Source: Bacteroidia bacterium
Lineage (GTDB): Bacteria > Bacteroidota > Bacteroidia > J057
Assembly: GCA_030430575.1 (NCBI GenBank)
Contig: JAUIKF010000063.1
Span: 1 to 44,468 of the forward strand
Length of the DNA stretch: 44,468 nucleotides
Direction: 5' to 3'
Shown here: one piece after another, positions 18,401-27,391 of the stretch
How the letters are laid out: each line of letters opens with the position of its first letter
Position numbering within the stretch: the first letter of the stretch is position 1
Translations under genes and position numbers: made by a program
The notes under the pieces: model-generated
The model's database searches: none
Told to the model about the DNA's origin: nothing
What the model saw: the letters and a program-made list of their open reading frames with translations, nothing else

Positions 18401-18420
18401 TTTGTCAAATTCATGACAAA
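18401..18420. promoter_or_regulatory. Dyad TTTGTC-N8-GACAAA upstream of the first paralog
   Basis: The 20-bp inverted repeat TTTGTCAAATTCATGACAAA lies 90 bases before the ATG at 18511. The sequence around it (GTCnAATTCAnGACAAACTTC) recurs upstream of the second paralog while the flanks differ, so it is a candidate operator. Confidence 0.6.
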
Positions 18421-18430
18421 CTTCTAGACC

Positions 18431-18453
18431 CAAAAGCATGTACGGTGCTTTTG
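18431..18453 (+). promoter_or_regulatory. Leader hairpin of the first paralog
   Basis: CAAAAGCA and TGCTTTTG form a perfect 8-bp stem with a 7-base loop. It starts 10 bases after the dyad. A hairpin of different sequence occupies the same place before the second paralog. Confidence 0.55.
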
Positions 18454-18510
18454 CCAGTTATTTTTCATTTCAAATTATTTCCCACATTATCTAAACAACA
18501 TCAATAGATT

Positions 18511-21500
18511 ATGAGAAAAATTTCAACGATTCTAGTAACAGTATTTATCTGTTCTGTTGCCTTTGGACAGGCTCCTAATAGGATCATATCCAAAAGTGCA
18601 GCAAAAAACATTCAGGTGTATGAAGAAATCCCTGCTTCACACTATATGGAGGCACTTGAAAACCTCCCAAGTGAACCACACACGTCCAATCATTCGGTCC
18701 CTATAGGGACGGTGACCTCTAGTGCTGTGACCGCTGTAAAAATCGGTCAGGCTTCGAATTCCTATACTTCCATGGTCCATGCGACCAATCAGCTGCCTGC
18801 CATGGCAGGCATTGGGACCAATGGCGGATCTATAGCGTTTATCTATCGTCAGAACATTCAAGAATGCGGGGGGTTGACAATCGATAATGGAAAATATCGA
18901 TATTCGATCTCTACTAATGGTGGCCAAACTTGGGATGTAGGCGCTTCTACAGTTCCTCCGCCATTTACCGGATGTTTTGGAAAAGGACCTATTGTTCCCA
19001 ATTACACGCGTCCTGGCCGTTTTCCTAATATGGCGATGTTCTCCTTGAGCAATGCCACCTCCGTAGATAGTCTTGCGCTTGTGTATGCGGGTGCCGTGCT
19101 TCAAGCGAGTGGCAATGATTTTGATGGCATTGTAAATGGTACGGTCCTGAATGCAACAGGTATGCCCAATGTCACACAAGAGGACTATCGATTCCAAGGG
19201 GGAAATCAATTTAACACCCTGAGTCTGGTTCATCAGATTCACCCCGTTTCGGGAGCTCATCATTTCTATTTTTTGGCACAGGAATGGGATGGCACCAACC
19301 AAGGGCCTTTCAGATACCTACATAAAGGCACCTATAATCCTGCGACAAAAAAAGTAGACTGGAATACGCCGCAAGCCCTTAGTATGACTTATTTCACCAA
19401 CAATACAGACGGCAGTTCCCGAGGAACTAACCCCCATATCGCCTTTGATCCTACAGGCAAGTATGGTTGGCTCGTCTTTTTGGGGGATCTCATCGGAGGA
19501 CAAGACTCCACGTATAGCCCTGTGGTCATGTCGACAACTGATGGTGGGGATACATGGACCAATCCTACAGAAATGGACCTTACCGCCATGTTTCCTGAAC
19601 TTACAGATAGCCTGTTACTCGCGCTTCGTTTCCTTGACACGGTCAGCACGAGCCCACTCATCGTAGACACTGTTTCCTTATCCACGGGCAAGTATGCCAC
19701 CGGCTTCCAAATGGGGCTTCAAGTAGACTCTTTGGGCAATCCGCATATTTTGATGCTCATTGGGCACGCAAGTGCTATCACCAATAGCCAGGCTAATTAT
19801 TCGATTAATGGAATTAGTTACGATATCTACAACCTCACCAAAGACACTTATGGGGACTGGAATATGCTTTGGATCGCTGACCAAAACTCCTTCCGTGGTA
19901 CTTTTGGAAGTGCTATAGGAGGTAACAGTGAGATTGACATAGATACCTATGTACAAGTCGCTCGCAATGCCACTGGTTCAAAAATCTTCTATAGCTGGTC
20001 TGATACGGATACAGCTTCTACGGGGGGAACAGACAATAACGCCCCAGACCTCATCGGTCGTGCCTATGATATCAGAACCAATAAGGTGACGCCTCTTGTC
20101 AACTGGACCTCTAATGACCTCAACTGGGCGACCAATGTATTGATTCCCAAAACTTCTCATCTTGCCTTAGGCGATGGATGTGACTTCACTGTACCTACCG
20201 TGATCCAGAGCCTGGACAATGGGGATGCCATACAGCCTGTCTCCTTCTGGTATTTCCAGGACGTGACGTACAACTGTTCTGACTTCACAGAAGATCCTAT
20301 TTACTTCTATAACTGTAAGGAGAATCCATTCGCCAATACAGTGAATGTCACGGATGCTTCCTGTGGCACCAATAATGATGGGGTAGCCACTGCCATGCCA
20401 TCTGGTGGGATCGCACCCTACACTTACTTATGGGATGACAACTCCACCGCAGCCAACCGCTCAGGCCTTGCTGCTGGTGTGTATGATGTGACGATAATTG
20501 ATGCTAAAGGATGTAGCGAAAAAATTAATGTCATCGTGGCAAACACAGGTTCTCCAACTGCCACAATTGATCCGGTATCTATACAAGACCCCCTATGTGC
20601 CAATGGCAACACAGGTTCTGCTACCGTAACCACCACAGGTGGTTCTGGAGGCAATACCATTACCTGGTCTAATGGAGAGACCACTGCGACTGCCAGCATG
20701 CTCCCTCCAGGCCAGTCGATGGTGACCATCACTGATATGACAGGATGCTCTAACTTTGCCATCGTCAATTTAACATCGCCTCCTGAAATCAACCTCACAG
20801 CTGAGACGGTAGATGTAGATTGCAATGGAAATGCTAATGGAGAAGCTGAAGTGACCCTGGCTACAGGTGGGGTTGGCAATTTCACTTTCTCTTGGAATAC
20901 GACCCCTCCAGCTACAGGTCCCAAGATCACAGGCCTTTCTGGCGGTTCTTATACCGTCACGGCTACTGATGGCAATAACTGTACACAAGACGTGACAGTC
21001 AATGTAGGGGAGCCCTCTGTACTGAATGCCAGTGCTAGCTCTACCCAACCGAGTAGCCCTACAGCTAATGATGGTACAGGTACTGTTACGGCTTCTGGAG
21101 GCACTCTGCCCTACAGCTATGCCTGGACCAATGCCACTGGTGGGTCAGCAGGTACAGGGTCTTTTGTGTTTGGGCTTGGTAACGGCCTATACACCGTGAC
21201 CGTAACGGATGACAACGGTTGTACGGCAACTACCAGCCAATTGCTTAATACAGGTATAGATGAAGACCTCGCTGCAGGCATCAACCAATGGGAACTCTTC
21301 CCAAATCCCACTACAGGCATGATCACTTTCCAAGTAGCGATGCAGGAAGTTGATCAACTTCATATGAGCATTATCAACATGAAAGGCCAGACAGTAGGAA
21401 GCCGTGATTGGGGGCGCAGCATGACCTTCAATGAAACCTTAACCCTATCTGACCTTGCTGCGGGTATTTATATGGTAAAACTAGCCACCTCTCAAGGAAG

Positions 21501-21528
21501 TACTACGCGCAAGTTGGTAATTAAGTAA
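18511..21528 (+). CDS. Large T9SS cargo protein with Asp-box propeller and SprB repeats (paralog 1)
   Basis: The 1,005-residue product starts with a signal peptide ending at VAFGQ. The first 600 residues contain two Asp-box motifs (STNGGQTW near 133, STTDGGDTW near 340), suggesting a sialidase-like beta-propeller, though catalytic residues were not identified. Four SprB-type repeats (about 610-920) follow, each with a GG...Y.W core and a closing VTDxxGC. A type A T9SS sorting domain ends the protein (WELFPNPTTGMITF ... TTRKLVIK). It should be secreted and anchored or released at the surface; its ligand is unknown. A close paralog follows in tandem. Codon choice is ordinary here compared with the second copy. 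Confidence 0.9.
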   Translation: MRKISTILVTVFICSVAFGQAPNRIISKSAAKNIQVYEEIPASHYMEALENLPSEPHTSNHSVPIGTVTSSAVTAVKIGQASNSYTSMVHATNQLPAMAGIGTNGGSIAFIYRQNIQECGGLTIDNGKYRYSISTNGGQTWDVGASTVPPPFTGCFGKGPIVPNYTRPGRFPNMAMFSLSNATSVDSLALVYAGAVLQASGNDFDGIVNGTVLNATGMPNVTQEDYRFQGGNQFNTLSLVHQIHPVSGAHHFYFLAQEWDGTNQGPFRYLHKGTYNPATKKVDWNTPQALSMTYFTNNTDGSSRGTNPHIAFDPTGKYGWLVFLGDLIGGQDSTYSPVVMSTTDGGDTWTNPTEMDLTAMFPELTDSLLLALRFLDTVSTSPLIVDTVSLSTGKYATGFQMGLQVDSLGNPHILMLIGHASAITNSQANYSINGISYDIYNLTKDTYGDWNMLWIADQNSFRGTFGSAIGGNSEIDIDTYVQVARNATGSKIFYSWSDTDTASTGGTDNNAPDLIGRAYDIRTNKVTPLVNWTSNDLNWATNVLIPKTSHLALGDGCDFTVPTVIQSLDNGDAIQPVSFWYFQDVTYNCSDFTEDPIYFYNCKENPFANTVNVTDASCGTNNDGVATAMPSGGIAPYTYLWDDNSTAANRSGLAAGVYDVTIIDAKGCSEKINVIVANTGSPTATIDPVSIQDPLCANGNTGSATVTTTGGSGGNTITWSNGETTATASMLPPGQSMVTITDMTGCSNFAIVNLTSPPEINLTAETVDVDCNGNANGEAEVTLATGGVGNFTFSWNTTPPATGPKITGLSGGSYTVTATDGNNCTQDVTVNVGEPSVLNASASSTQPSSPTANDGTGTVTASGGTLPYSYAWTNATGGSAGTGSFVFGLGNGLYTVTVTDDNGCTATTSQLLNTGIDEDLAAGINQWELFPNPTTGMITFQVAMQEVDQLHMSIINMKGQTVGSRDWGRSMTFNETLTLSDLAAGIYMVKLATSQGSTTRKLVIK

Positions 21529-21570
21529 TATGATCGAAGGTTTTAAACAAAAGTAAAAATCTCAATCAAA

Positions 21571-21604
21571 GGAGGGAAGAATTAGATTCTCCCTTCTTTT
21601 TTTC
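21571..21604 (+). terminator. Terminator after paralog 1
   Basis: AGGGAAGAAT pairs with ATTCTCCCT (one bulged A) around TAG, followed by a T-rich run broken by a single C. It separates the two paralogs into independent transcripts. Confidence 0.7.
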
Positions 21605-21754
21605 ATAATCATGGGTTTTTTTCGCGAAAAAGGATGCTTATTTGTTAATTGCAAGCTACAGTCTTATCCTTCTTATTTGATAAGAGAATTGAACCGCTAT
21701 TCCCACTTACCTCATACAGCCAGAACGTCACGAAGTCGAATTCCATACGCTCTA

Positions 21755-21770
21755 TGTCGAATTCACGACA
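21755..21770. promoter_or_regulatory. Dyad TGTCGAATTCACGACA upstream of the second paralog
   Basis: Counterpart of the dyad at 18401-18420, with the same core GTCnAATTCAnGAC and the same following AAACTTC. The half GTCGAATTC also occurs once more 20 bases upstream (21735-21743). Confidence 0.6.
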
Positions 21771-21781
21771 AACTTCGGGGC

Positions 21782-21806
21782 AAAAAGACCTTACTATCGT
21801 CTTTTT
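21782..21806 (+). promoter_or_regulatory. Leader hairpin of the second paralog
   Basis: AAAAAGAC and GTCTTTTT form an 8-bp stem with a 9-base loop, 11 bases after the dyad. The stem sequence differs from that at 18431-18453 but keeps pairing. The T-run within the right arm could make it an attenuator. Confidence 0.55.
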
Positions 21807-21824
21807 ACTCAAAGATAATTTATC

Positions 21825-21832
21825 TATTTTTG
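21825..21832 (+). promoter_or_regulatory. Possible -7 box TATTTTTG of paralog 2
   Basis: Matches TAnnTTTG, 41 bases before the ATG. The T-run of the hairpin's right arm lies about 19 bases upstream, where a -33 element would sit. The match to the -33 consensus is poor. Confidence 0.4.
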
Positions 21833-21873
21833 TCAATTGTTTCACACTCTATCTAATCAACAATCATTAGGTT

Positions 21874-24800
21874 ATGAGAAAATTTTTAACTCTATTTATT
21901 GCAGTAATCATTAGTTCAGTAGCATTTGGACAAGCTCCTAAACGGATCATATCCAAAAGCGAAGCACTAAATTTCGACCTCAAGGAGTACAAAGCTCTCC
22001 CTGAATCCCGTTTTGTCGAGGCTCTAGAGAATCTCCAAAACGTTGCCGTTCCTTCAACCCATAGTAATTCTGTTCCTATTGGAACTGTTACTTCCAGTGC
22101 CGTAACCGCTGTCAAAATTGGACAAGCATCAAACTCTTATTCATCGATCGTGCACAACTCCAATCAGCTTCCTGTATTCAACAATGCAGGTACTAATGGA
22201 GGCTCTGTAGCATTCATCTTCCGCCAAAATATCCAAGAGTGTGGCGGTCAAACTCCTGACAACGGTCGTTACCGTTATTCTATCTCTACTACAGGTGGTC
22301 AGACTTGGGATATAGGTGCTTCTACCGTACCTCCTCCTTTCACTGGATGTCATGGCAAAGGGCCTATTCTTCCTAAGTACACACGTCCAGCACGTTACCC
22401 AAACATGACAATGTTCTCTTTGAGCAATGCCCCTTCTGTAGATAGCCTTGCAGTTGCCTTTTCTGGCCCAGTATTGCAGGCAAGTGGTTCTGGATGGGAC
22501 GGAACCGTAGTGGGTACTGTGCTTGGTGCCGCTGGTACTTTTGCCAATACAAACGTCACCCAGGAGCTTTACCAGCACCAAGGGGGAGATCAGTATTTCA
22601 CTTATTCCCTCGTCCACCAGATTCACCCAGTTTCTGGGGACTTGAACTTTTGGTTTATTTCTCATAGCGGAAATGCAACTCAAGGAAATGGACGCTTCAT
22701 CAACAAAGGAACCTATAATCCTGCGACTAAGATCATTGATTGGCAAACACCACAGGCTATTACGCTGAATTATTTCACCAATAATATCGATGGAAACTCT
22801 GTAGCTAGCTCAGGAAATATTGCTTTTGACCCTAGTGGCAAATATGGATGGGTTGGTTTCTTAGGTGACTTGGTAGGTGGTCAAGACTCTACTATGAGTC
22901 CTATTTTGATGAGTACCACAGATGGTGGTGATACTTGGAGCAATCCTACTGAATTTGACCTAACCACCATGTTCCCTGATTTCCAGGACAGCCTGCTCAA
23001 TGCATTGGTCTTCTTGGATACCATTAGCACTAGTCCACTGGTTGTAGATACCGTTTCCTTCTCTACGGGTAAATACATCTGTGCTTTTGACATGGGCCTA
23101 CAAGTAGACTCTTTAGGAAACCCACACGTACTCATGAACATTGGCCACCCAAGTGCCATTACCAACCCACAGGCCAATTATTCAATCAATGGTATTGGTT
23201 ATGACATCTACTGTTTGACCAAGGATACTTATGGAGATTGGAATATGCTATGGATCGCTGACCAGAACGCATTCCGTGGTACATTTGGTAGTGCGATAAC
23301 GGACCCTGCTGGTGAATTCACCATCGACCCATATGTCCAAGTAGCAAGGAATGTAACAGGTTCAAAAATGTTTTATAGCTGGACTGACACAGATACTGCT
23401 GCTACAGGTGGTACAGACAACAATGCACCTGATTTGCTCGCTCGTGCATATGATGTCAAATTAAATAAAATTACGCCAGAGGTAAACTGGACCTCAAATG
23501 ACTTGAACTGGGCTACTAACGTACTATTTCCAAAAACTTCTCGTGTAGCACTAGGAGATGGATGTGACTTCACCGTTCCTACTGTTATCCAAAGCCTTGA
23601 TAATGGCGACGGCATCCAGCCTGTATCTTATTGGTATTTCCAGGATGTAACTTACAACTGTTCTGACTTCACCGAAGATCCTGTCTTCTTCTACAATTGT
23701 AAGGAGAATCCATTTGCAAATAATGTAAACGTCACTGACGCTTCTTGTGGCACCAACAATGACGGAGTTGCTACCGCTATGCCTGCTGGTGGTATTGCTC
23801 CTTACTCCTTCGTTTGGGATGATGGATCTACCAATGCTTCTCGTTCAGCACTGGCTGCAGGGGTATATTCCGTAACTATCATCGATTCTAAAGGATGTTC
23901 TGAAGACATCAATGTCATTGTTGCTAACACTGGCTCACCTACAGCTACTGTTGATCCAACGTCTGTACAAGATCCCCTTTGTGCCAATGGCAATACGGGT
24001 ACAGCTACTGTCACTACTACAGGTGGTTCTGGTGGCAATACCATTACTTGGTCAAATGGTGAAACTACAGCTACCGCTACGATGCTACCTCCTGGACAGT
24101 CTACGGTAACCGTAACAGATATGACAGGTTGTTCTAACTTTGCCGTTATCAATTTGACCTCTCCTCCAGCAATCACCGTCAATGTAGAAGCTACTGACGT
24201 AGATTGTAATGGCAACGCCAATGGTGAAGTAGAAGTAACCCTCGCTGCTGGTGGTGTTGGAAACTTCACTTTCTCTTGGAATACAACGCCTCCTTCTACA
24301 GGAGCTAAAGTCACTGGCCTTTCTGGTGGTTCTTATACCGTAACAGCAACAGACGGCAACGGCTGTATGCAAGACGTAACCGTCAATGTGGCTGAGCCGG
24401 CTGTACTTGGTGCATCTACTAGCTTTACGCTTCCTAGTAGCCCTTCTGCTAATGATGGAACTGCTACTGCTACCGCTACTGGTGGTACCCTTCCATACAC
24501 CTATACTTGGACTGATGCAGGTGGCAACCCAGCTGGTACAGGATCATTTGTATTTGGGCTTGGAAATGGTGTTTACACTGTGACTGTAACTGATGACAAT
24601 GGCTGTACTTCTACTGCTACTGTAAATCTCAATACAGGTATCGAAGATGACCTCGCTGCTGGCATCAACAAGTGGGAGCTATTCCCTAACCCAACTACTG
24701 GCGTAGTTACTTTCCAGGTAGCTATGAACGAAGTGGATCAGCTCAACATGAGCGTCATCAATATGAAAGGACAAGTTGTAGGACAGCGTGACTTCGGTCG

Positions 24801-24912
24801 TAGCATGACCTTCAATGAAACATTGAACCTTTCTGACCTTTCTGCTGGTATTTACATGGTACAATTGGCTACTTCTAACGGTACCACTACCCGCAAACTG
24901 GTCATCAAGTAA
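21874..24912 (+). CDS. Large T9SS cargo protein with Asp-box propeller and SprB repeats (paralog 2)
   Basis: The 1,012-residue product aligns with its upstream neighbour along its full length: signal peptide to VAFGQ, Asp boxes STTGGQTW and STTDGGDTW, four SprB repeats and a type A T9SS sorting domain ending TTTRKLVIK. Many blocks are identical, for example around YRYSIST and FDPSGKYGW, so it arose by tandem duplication. Its codons are strongly biased to GGT, GCT, ACT and GTA, unlike the first copy; that pattern usually marks high expression. The surface role is inferred; no enzyme activity could be assigned. The leader keeps a dyad and hairpin also found before copy 1, plus a similar stretch just before the ATG. 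Confidence 0.9.
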   Translation: MRKFLTLFIAVIISSVAFGQAPKRIISKSEALNFDLKEYKALPESRFVEALENLQNVAVPSTHSNSVPIGTVTSSAVTAVKIGQASNSYSSIVHNSNQLPVFNNAGTNGGSVAFIFRQNIQECGGQTPDNGRYRYSISTTGGQTWDIGASTVPPPFTGCHGKGPILPKYTRPARYPNMTMFSLSNAPSVDSLAVAFSGPVLQASGSGWDGTVVGTVLGAAGTFANTNVTQELYQHQGGDQYFTYSLVHQIHPVSGDLNFWFISHSGNATQGNGRFINKGTYNPATKIIDWQTPQAITLNYFTNNIDGNSVASSGNIAFDPSGKYGWVGFLGDLVGGQDSTMSPILMSTTDGGDTWSNPTEFDLTTMFPDFQDSLLNALVFLDTISTSPLVVDTVSFSTGKYICAFDMGLQVDSLGNPHVLMNIGHPSAITNPQANYSINGIGYDIYCLTKDTYGDWNMLWIADQNAFRGTFGSAITDPAGEFTIDPYVQVARNVTGSKMFYSWTDTDTAATGGTDNNAPDLLARAYDVKLNKITPEVNWTSNDLNWATNVLFPKTSRVALGDGCDFTVPTVIQSLDNGDGIQPVSYWYFQDVTYNCSDFTEDPVFFYNCKENPFANNVNVTDASCGTNNDGVATAMPAGGIAPYSFVWDDGSTNASRSALAAGVYSVTIIDSKGCSEDINVIVANTGSPTATVDPTSVQDPLCANGNTGTATVTTTGGSGGNTITWSNGETTATATMLPPGQSTVTVTDMTGCSNFAVINLTSPPAITVNVEATDVDCNGNANGEVEVTLAAGGVGNFTFSWNTTPPSTGAKVTGLSGGSYTVTATDGNGCMQDVTVNVAEPAVLGASTSFTLPSSPSANDGTATATATGGTLPYTYTWTDAGGNPAGTGSFVFGLGNGVYTVTVTDDNGCTSTATVNLNTGIEDDLAAGINKWELFPNPTTGVVTFQVAMNEVDQLNMSVINMKGQVVGQRDFGRSMTFNETLNLSDLSAGIYMVQLATSNGTTTRKLVIK

Positions 24913-24962
24913 GGACTGATGGAATGAATTATTAATTGATAGATTATTGATTAATAATGCCT

Positions 24963-24999
24963 AAAAAAGGGATGGAATTTATTTCCATCCCTTTTTTTT
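24963..24999. terminator. Strong terminator after paralog 2, potentially bidirectional
   Basis: AAAAAAGGGATGGAA pairs with TTCCATCCCTTTTTT across a 5-base loop, with further T. The A-run on the left would serve as a U-run for minus-strand transcription of the decayed gene at 25252. Confidence 0.85.
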
Positions 25000-25039
25000 G
25001 TCTTAGGTCTGGATTATACGCTAAAAGCCAAGCTGCAAT

Positions 25040-25113
25040 CCAGAAATCCAGCCCAGCGCATAAAAAAATGCGTTTATTGGGGGCTTGCTTATGCAAGCTG
25101 GCGCGGATTTCGG
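25040..25113. repeat. Imperfect long inverted repeat with inner hairpins
   Basis: Arms at 25040-25057 and 25097-25113 share CCAGAAATCC-like and GGATTTCGG-like sequence in inverted order. Between them are CGCAT/ATGCG (25057-25072) and GCTTGC-TTAT-GCAAGC (25083-25098). The 337 bases between 24915 and 25251 carry no convincing gene, only this structure, a terminator, and a 7-bp inverted pair CCCCTGG/CCAGGGG (25177-25214). Confidence 0.5.
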
Positions 25114-25251
25114 CTGGTGCGGTTGAATGAAGTGTAATCCACGCTCGTGTACAAAAATATTTCTGGGAACAAATTACCCCTGGCATCTACCTTTTTTCGA
25201 TAGAATTCCAGGGGCATGTGCTTAGTCAAAAATTAAGGTATAATTAGCAAT

Positions 25252-25795
25252 CTACTCCTTGATCCACTTCTGTTTCCAACTCCTACCCTCATTATCTCGC
25301 AAGGCAAGGATATACATGCCTTTAGGCAAGTCACCCACAAGCAGCCGGAAGCCTGTGCCTGGATTGGCGATGTGAGCTGCCTGAAGTTTTTTTCCTGTCA
25401 AATCAAGGATTTGATAATCAATTCCCCCAATAATTGGCGTGGTCAAGTCAATCTGCAGTTGCTGAGATACGGGATTGGGGGAGGTTTTGATACCGTCAAA
25501 TTCTGGATTATCAATAGAGGTAATGTTAAGGCAAATGGCCTTGTGCATAGGCGTGACTTTCGTGTCAGGAATGGATACAGGCTGGTTGAGGAAGGCGGGT
25601 TCTCTTTTACCACCAGAGGCCTGCGCCGCCATAAATTGACCCATCCCTTGTCATAGAAGCATGAAAATAGGTTTCGTCCATCGCTCCCCCATAGGTAAGG
25701 CCCTTCACCACCTTACCATTAGCATTCGTTTTTACCACAAAAAAATCTCGCTGGCCACTAGTATCTATAAAAAAAAACAAAAAGGATCACGAAAT
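25252..25795 (-). pseudogene. Decayed T9SS cargo gene remnant with frameshift
   Basis: On the minus strand, 25252-25644 encodes a clear type A T9SS sorting domain (KTSPNPVSQQLQIDL ... ILDLTGKKLQAA ... RSWKQKWIKE) but no signal peptide. The bases just upstream, in another frame, encode DTSGQRDFFVVKTNANGKV followed by a YGGAMDETYFHAS-type stretch. That is the repeat pattern of secreted beta-propellers (VVKTxANGxVxKxxxYGG). That frame stops at TGG-TGG-TAA inside the overlap near 25625, so a frameshift separates the two parts. Above about 25795 a stop closes the first frame. The simplest reading is a 5'-truncated and frameshifted former secreted protein. Confidence 0.75.
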
Positions 25796-25803
25796 CGTTT
25801 TCG
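25790..25803. promoter_or_regulatory. LacI-type operator candidate CGAAATCGTTTTCG
   Basis: A near-perfect palindrome, CGAAA-W-CG-W-TTTCG, with a central CG as in LacI/GalR-family operators. It lies 49 bases before the ATG of the LacI-family gene, which suggests autoregulation. Confidence 0.6.
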
Positions 25804-25852
25804 GAGCTAAAAAAAAGCTTTACCTTCATGGATTGGCTGACATAGAATTGTG

Positions 25853-26887
25853 ATGCACAAGAAACAAATCAAGTTATCAGACCTCGCAGAAGAGCTAGGT
25901 ATCAGTACTGCGACGGTTTCCCGCGCCTTAAAAAATTATCCTGACATCAGTGCGGAGACGAAGCAGAAAGTCATCGCACTAGCCAATAAGTGGAATTATA
26001 GGCCCAATAGCCTGGCGGCAAGCCTCCGTAACAAAGAAACCCATATCATTGGGGTGATTATCCCGGAAGTGGTCAACCACTTTTTTGCCAAAGTCATCAA
26101 AGGGATCATGGAGGTAGCCTATGATGCGGGGTACCGCGTCATGCTGTGTCAGTCCAATGAAGACTACGATAAAGAAGTCGACGATGCCCACGCCTTGCTC
26201 TCTAGCCGTGTAGATGGTCTTTTAGCTTCATTGGCAAACCACACCCGTACGTTTGAGCACTTTTACGACTTCATGGATTCGGGGACGCCTGTCGTATTTT
26301 TTGACAAAACCTCTCCTGAAATCAAAGATTGCTCTAAGGTCATCATCGATGACTATAGCGGGGCCTACCAGGCCGTAGAATCGCTGATTCAGCAAGGCTG
26401 TAAACGCATCGCCCACCTCCAAGGGCCTGGCAATGCCCATACCTTCCAGAACCGCCTTCGGGGTTATCTGACAGCCCTCAAAGACTATCAGTTGCCTGTA
26501 GACCCTGATTTGATCATCGAATGTCCCGAATTCACCTTGAACCGAGGGCGGCTCAGTGCCCACCAGTTGGTGGCATTGCCGAAAGGGGTAGATGGCCTTT
26601 TTGCCGTCACGGACCTCCTGGCGATAGGCGCCATGAAGGGATTTCGGGAAAAGGGAATACAAGTACCTGAAGAGGTCGCCATTATTGGCTTTAGCAACTG
26701 GGAGATGGTCGAAGCGGTCTTTCCGCCGCTCAGCTCTGTCAGCCAGCCCGGCTATGAGATGGGGCGACAGGCAACACAGATTTTGTTAAAAGAAATCAAA
26801 GCCAGCAAAAACGAGGAGGATATCACGCATGAGACGGTGACGCTGGCGACGGAGTTGGTGGTGCGGGGATCTTCGAAGAGTGTCTGA
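25853..26887 (+). CDS. LacI/GalR-family transcriptional regulator
   Basis: The 344-residue product begins with the family's helix-turn-helix: IKLSDLAEELGISTATVSRALKN (about 3-26) and the hinge region RPNSLAASLR. A periplasmic-binding-protein-like sensor domain follows (VIIPEVVNHFFAKVIKGI, GVDGLFAVTDLLAIGAM, and IGFSNWEMVEAVFPPLSSVSQPG). The ATG at 25853 is preferred over a GTG one codon upstream. Such regulators usually respond to sugars, but no sugar-utilisation genes are nearby, so the target may be itself or distant genes. A palindrome with the expected central CG lies in its promoter region. The gene converges on exbD, with a possible shared hairpin between them. Confidence 0.94.
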   Translation: MHKKQIKLSDLAEELGISTATVSRALKNYPDISAETKQKVIALANKWNYRPNSLAASLRNKETHIIGVIIPEVVNHFFAKVIKGIMEVAYDAGYRVMLCQSNEDYDKEVDDAHALLSSRVDGLLASLANHTRTFEHFYDFMDSGTPVVFFDKTSPEIKDCSKVIIDDYSGAYQAVESLIQQGCKRIAHLQGPGNAHTFQNRLRGYLTALKDYQLPVDPDLIIECPEFTLNRGRLSAHQLVALPKGVDGLFAVTDLLAIGAMKGFREKGIQVPEEVAIIGFSNWEMVEAVFPPLSSVSQPGYEMGRQATQILLKEIKASKNEEDITHETVTLATELVVRGSSKSV

Positions 26888-26902
26888 GGTTTGTGGTTTG
26901 TT

Positions 26903-26952
26903 GTCTGTGGTCAAAAAGAACAACTACAAACAACAGACTTCAGACCACAGAC
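26903..26952. terminator. Inverted repeat between convergent lacI-type and exbD genes
   Basis: GTCTGTGGTC and GACCACAGAC form a perfect 10-bp stem with a 30-base spacer. The intervening bases are made of related TCTG/TTTG micro-repeats. No T-run, so a terminator role is only possible. Confidence 0.35.
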
Positions 26953-26959
26953 TTCCTTC

Positions 26960-27355
26960 TTATGGCTTCGCCAACAACACCACCTTCCCGCCATACTTCG
27001 CGACGGATCCCATCACAAAGGCAACATCTTCCATTGTCACAGCCTTATCGACTTTCAGGGTAATGGTCCTATCGTCATTGTTTTTGTCTGCCAGCAATTC
27101 CTCTATCCGCACGGGGATTTCTTCCTTGGGAACCACTTCCTGGTTCCAGGCAAATTTCAAGTCAGAGGTGATGACAACGGTGTTGCCTCCCATCTCAGAA
27201 CTGATGGCAGATGCCTGGGGAAGGTCTACTTCCAGGGATCGATTGACCACAAAACTTGAGGTCAACATAAAGTATATCAACAGCAGAAAGACAATATCGG
27301 CAATCGGCGCCGTACTGACTTCTACACTGGGTTTCATTCTATTGCGTAAATTCAT
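26960..27355 (-). CDS. exbD: ExbD/TolR-family biopolymer transport protein
   Basis: The frame begins at a TTG (27361), but the ATG at 27355 is preferred, giving 131 residues. The product has a short cytoplasmic N-terminus, one transmembrane helix with the family's essential Asp (VEVSTAPIADIVFLLLIYFMLTS, Asp near residue 20), and a periplasmic domain. With ExbB it forms the proton-driven stator that energises TonB or a related envelope motor. It follows the exbB gene by 36 bases on the same strand. The spacer is made of AATCATTAAT-like micro-repeats. No tonB gene is adjacent. Confidence 0.92.
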   Translation of the reverse strand: MNLRNRMKPSVEVSTAPIADIVFLLLIYFMLTSSFVVNRSLEVDLPQASAISSEMGGNTVVITSDLKFAWNQEVVPKEEIPVRIEELLADKNNDDRTITLKVDKAVTMEDVAFVMGSVAKYGGKVVLLAKP

Positions 27356-27391
27356 AATCAATAATCATTAATTTATAATCAATAATCTTAT

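Noticed and set aside
21645-21870. Short overlapping frames in the leader of the second cargo gene
   Set aside because: They cross the dyad and hairpin, overlap each other on both strands and lack ribosome sites.
24944-25186. Minus-strand 80-codon frame
   Set aside because: Spans a terminator and an inverted repeat; residues look like translated repeat DNA.
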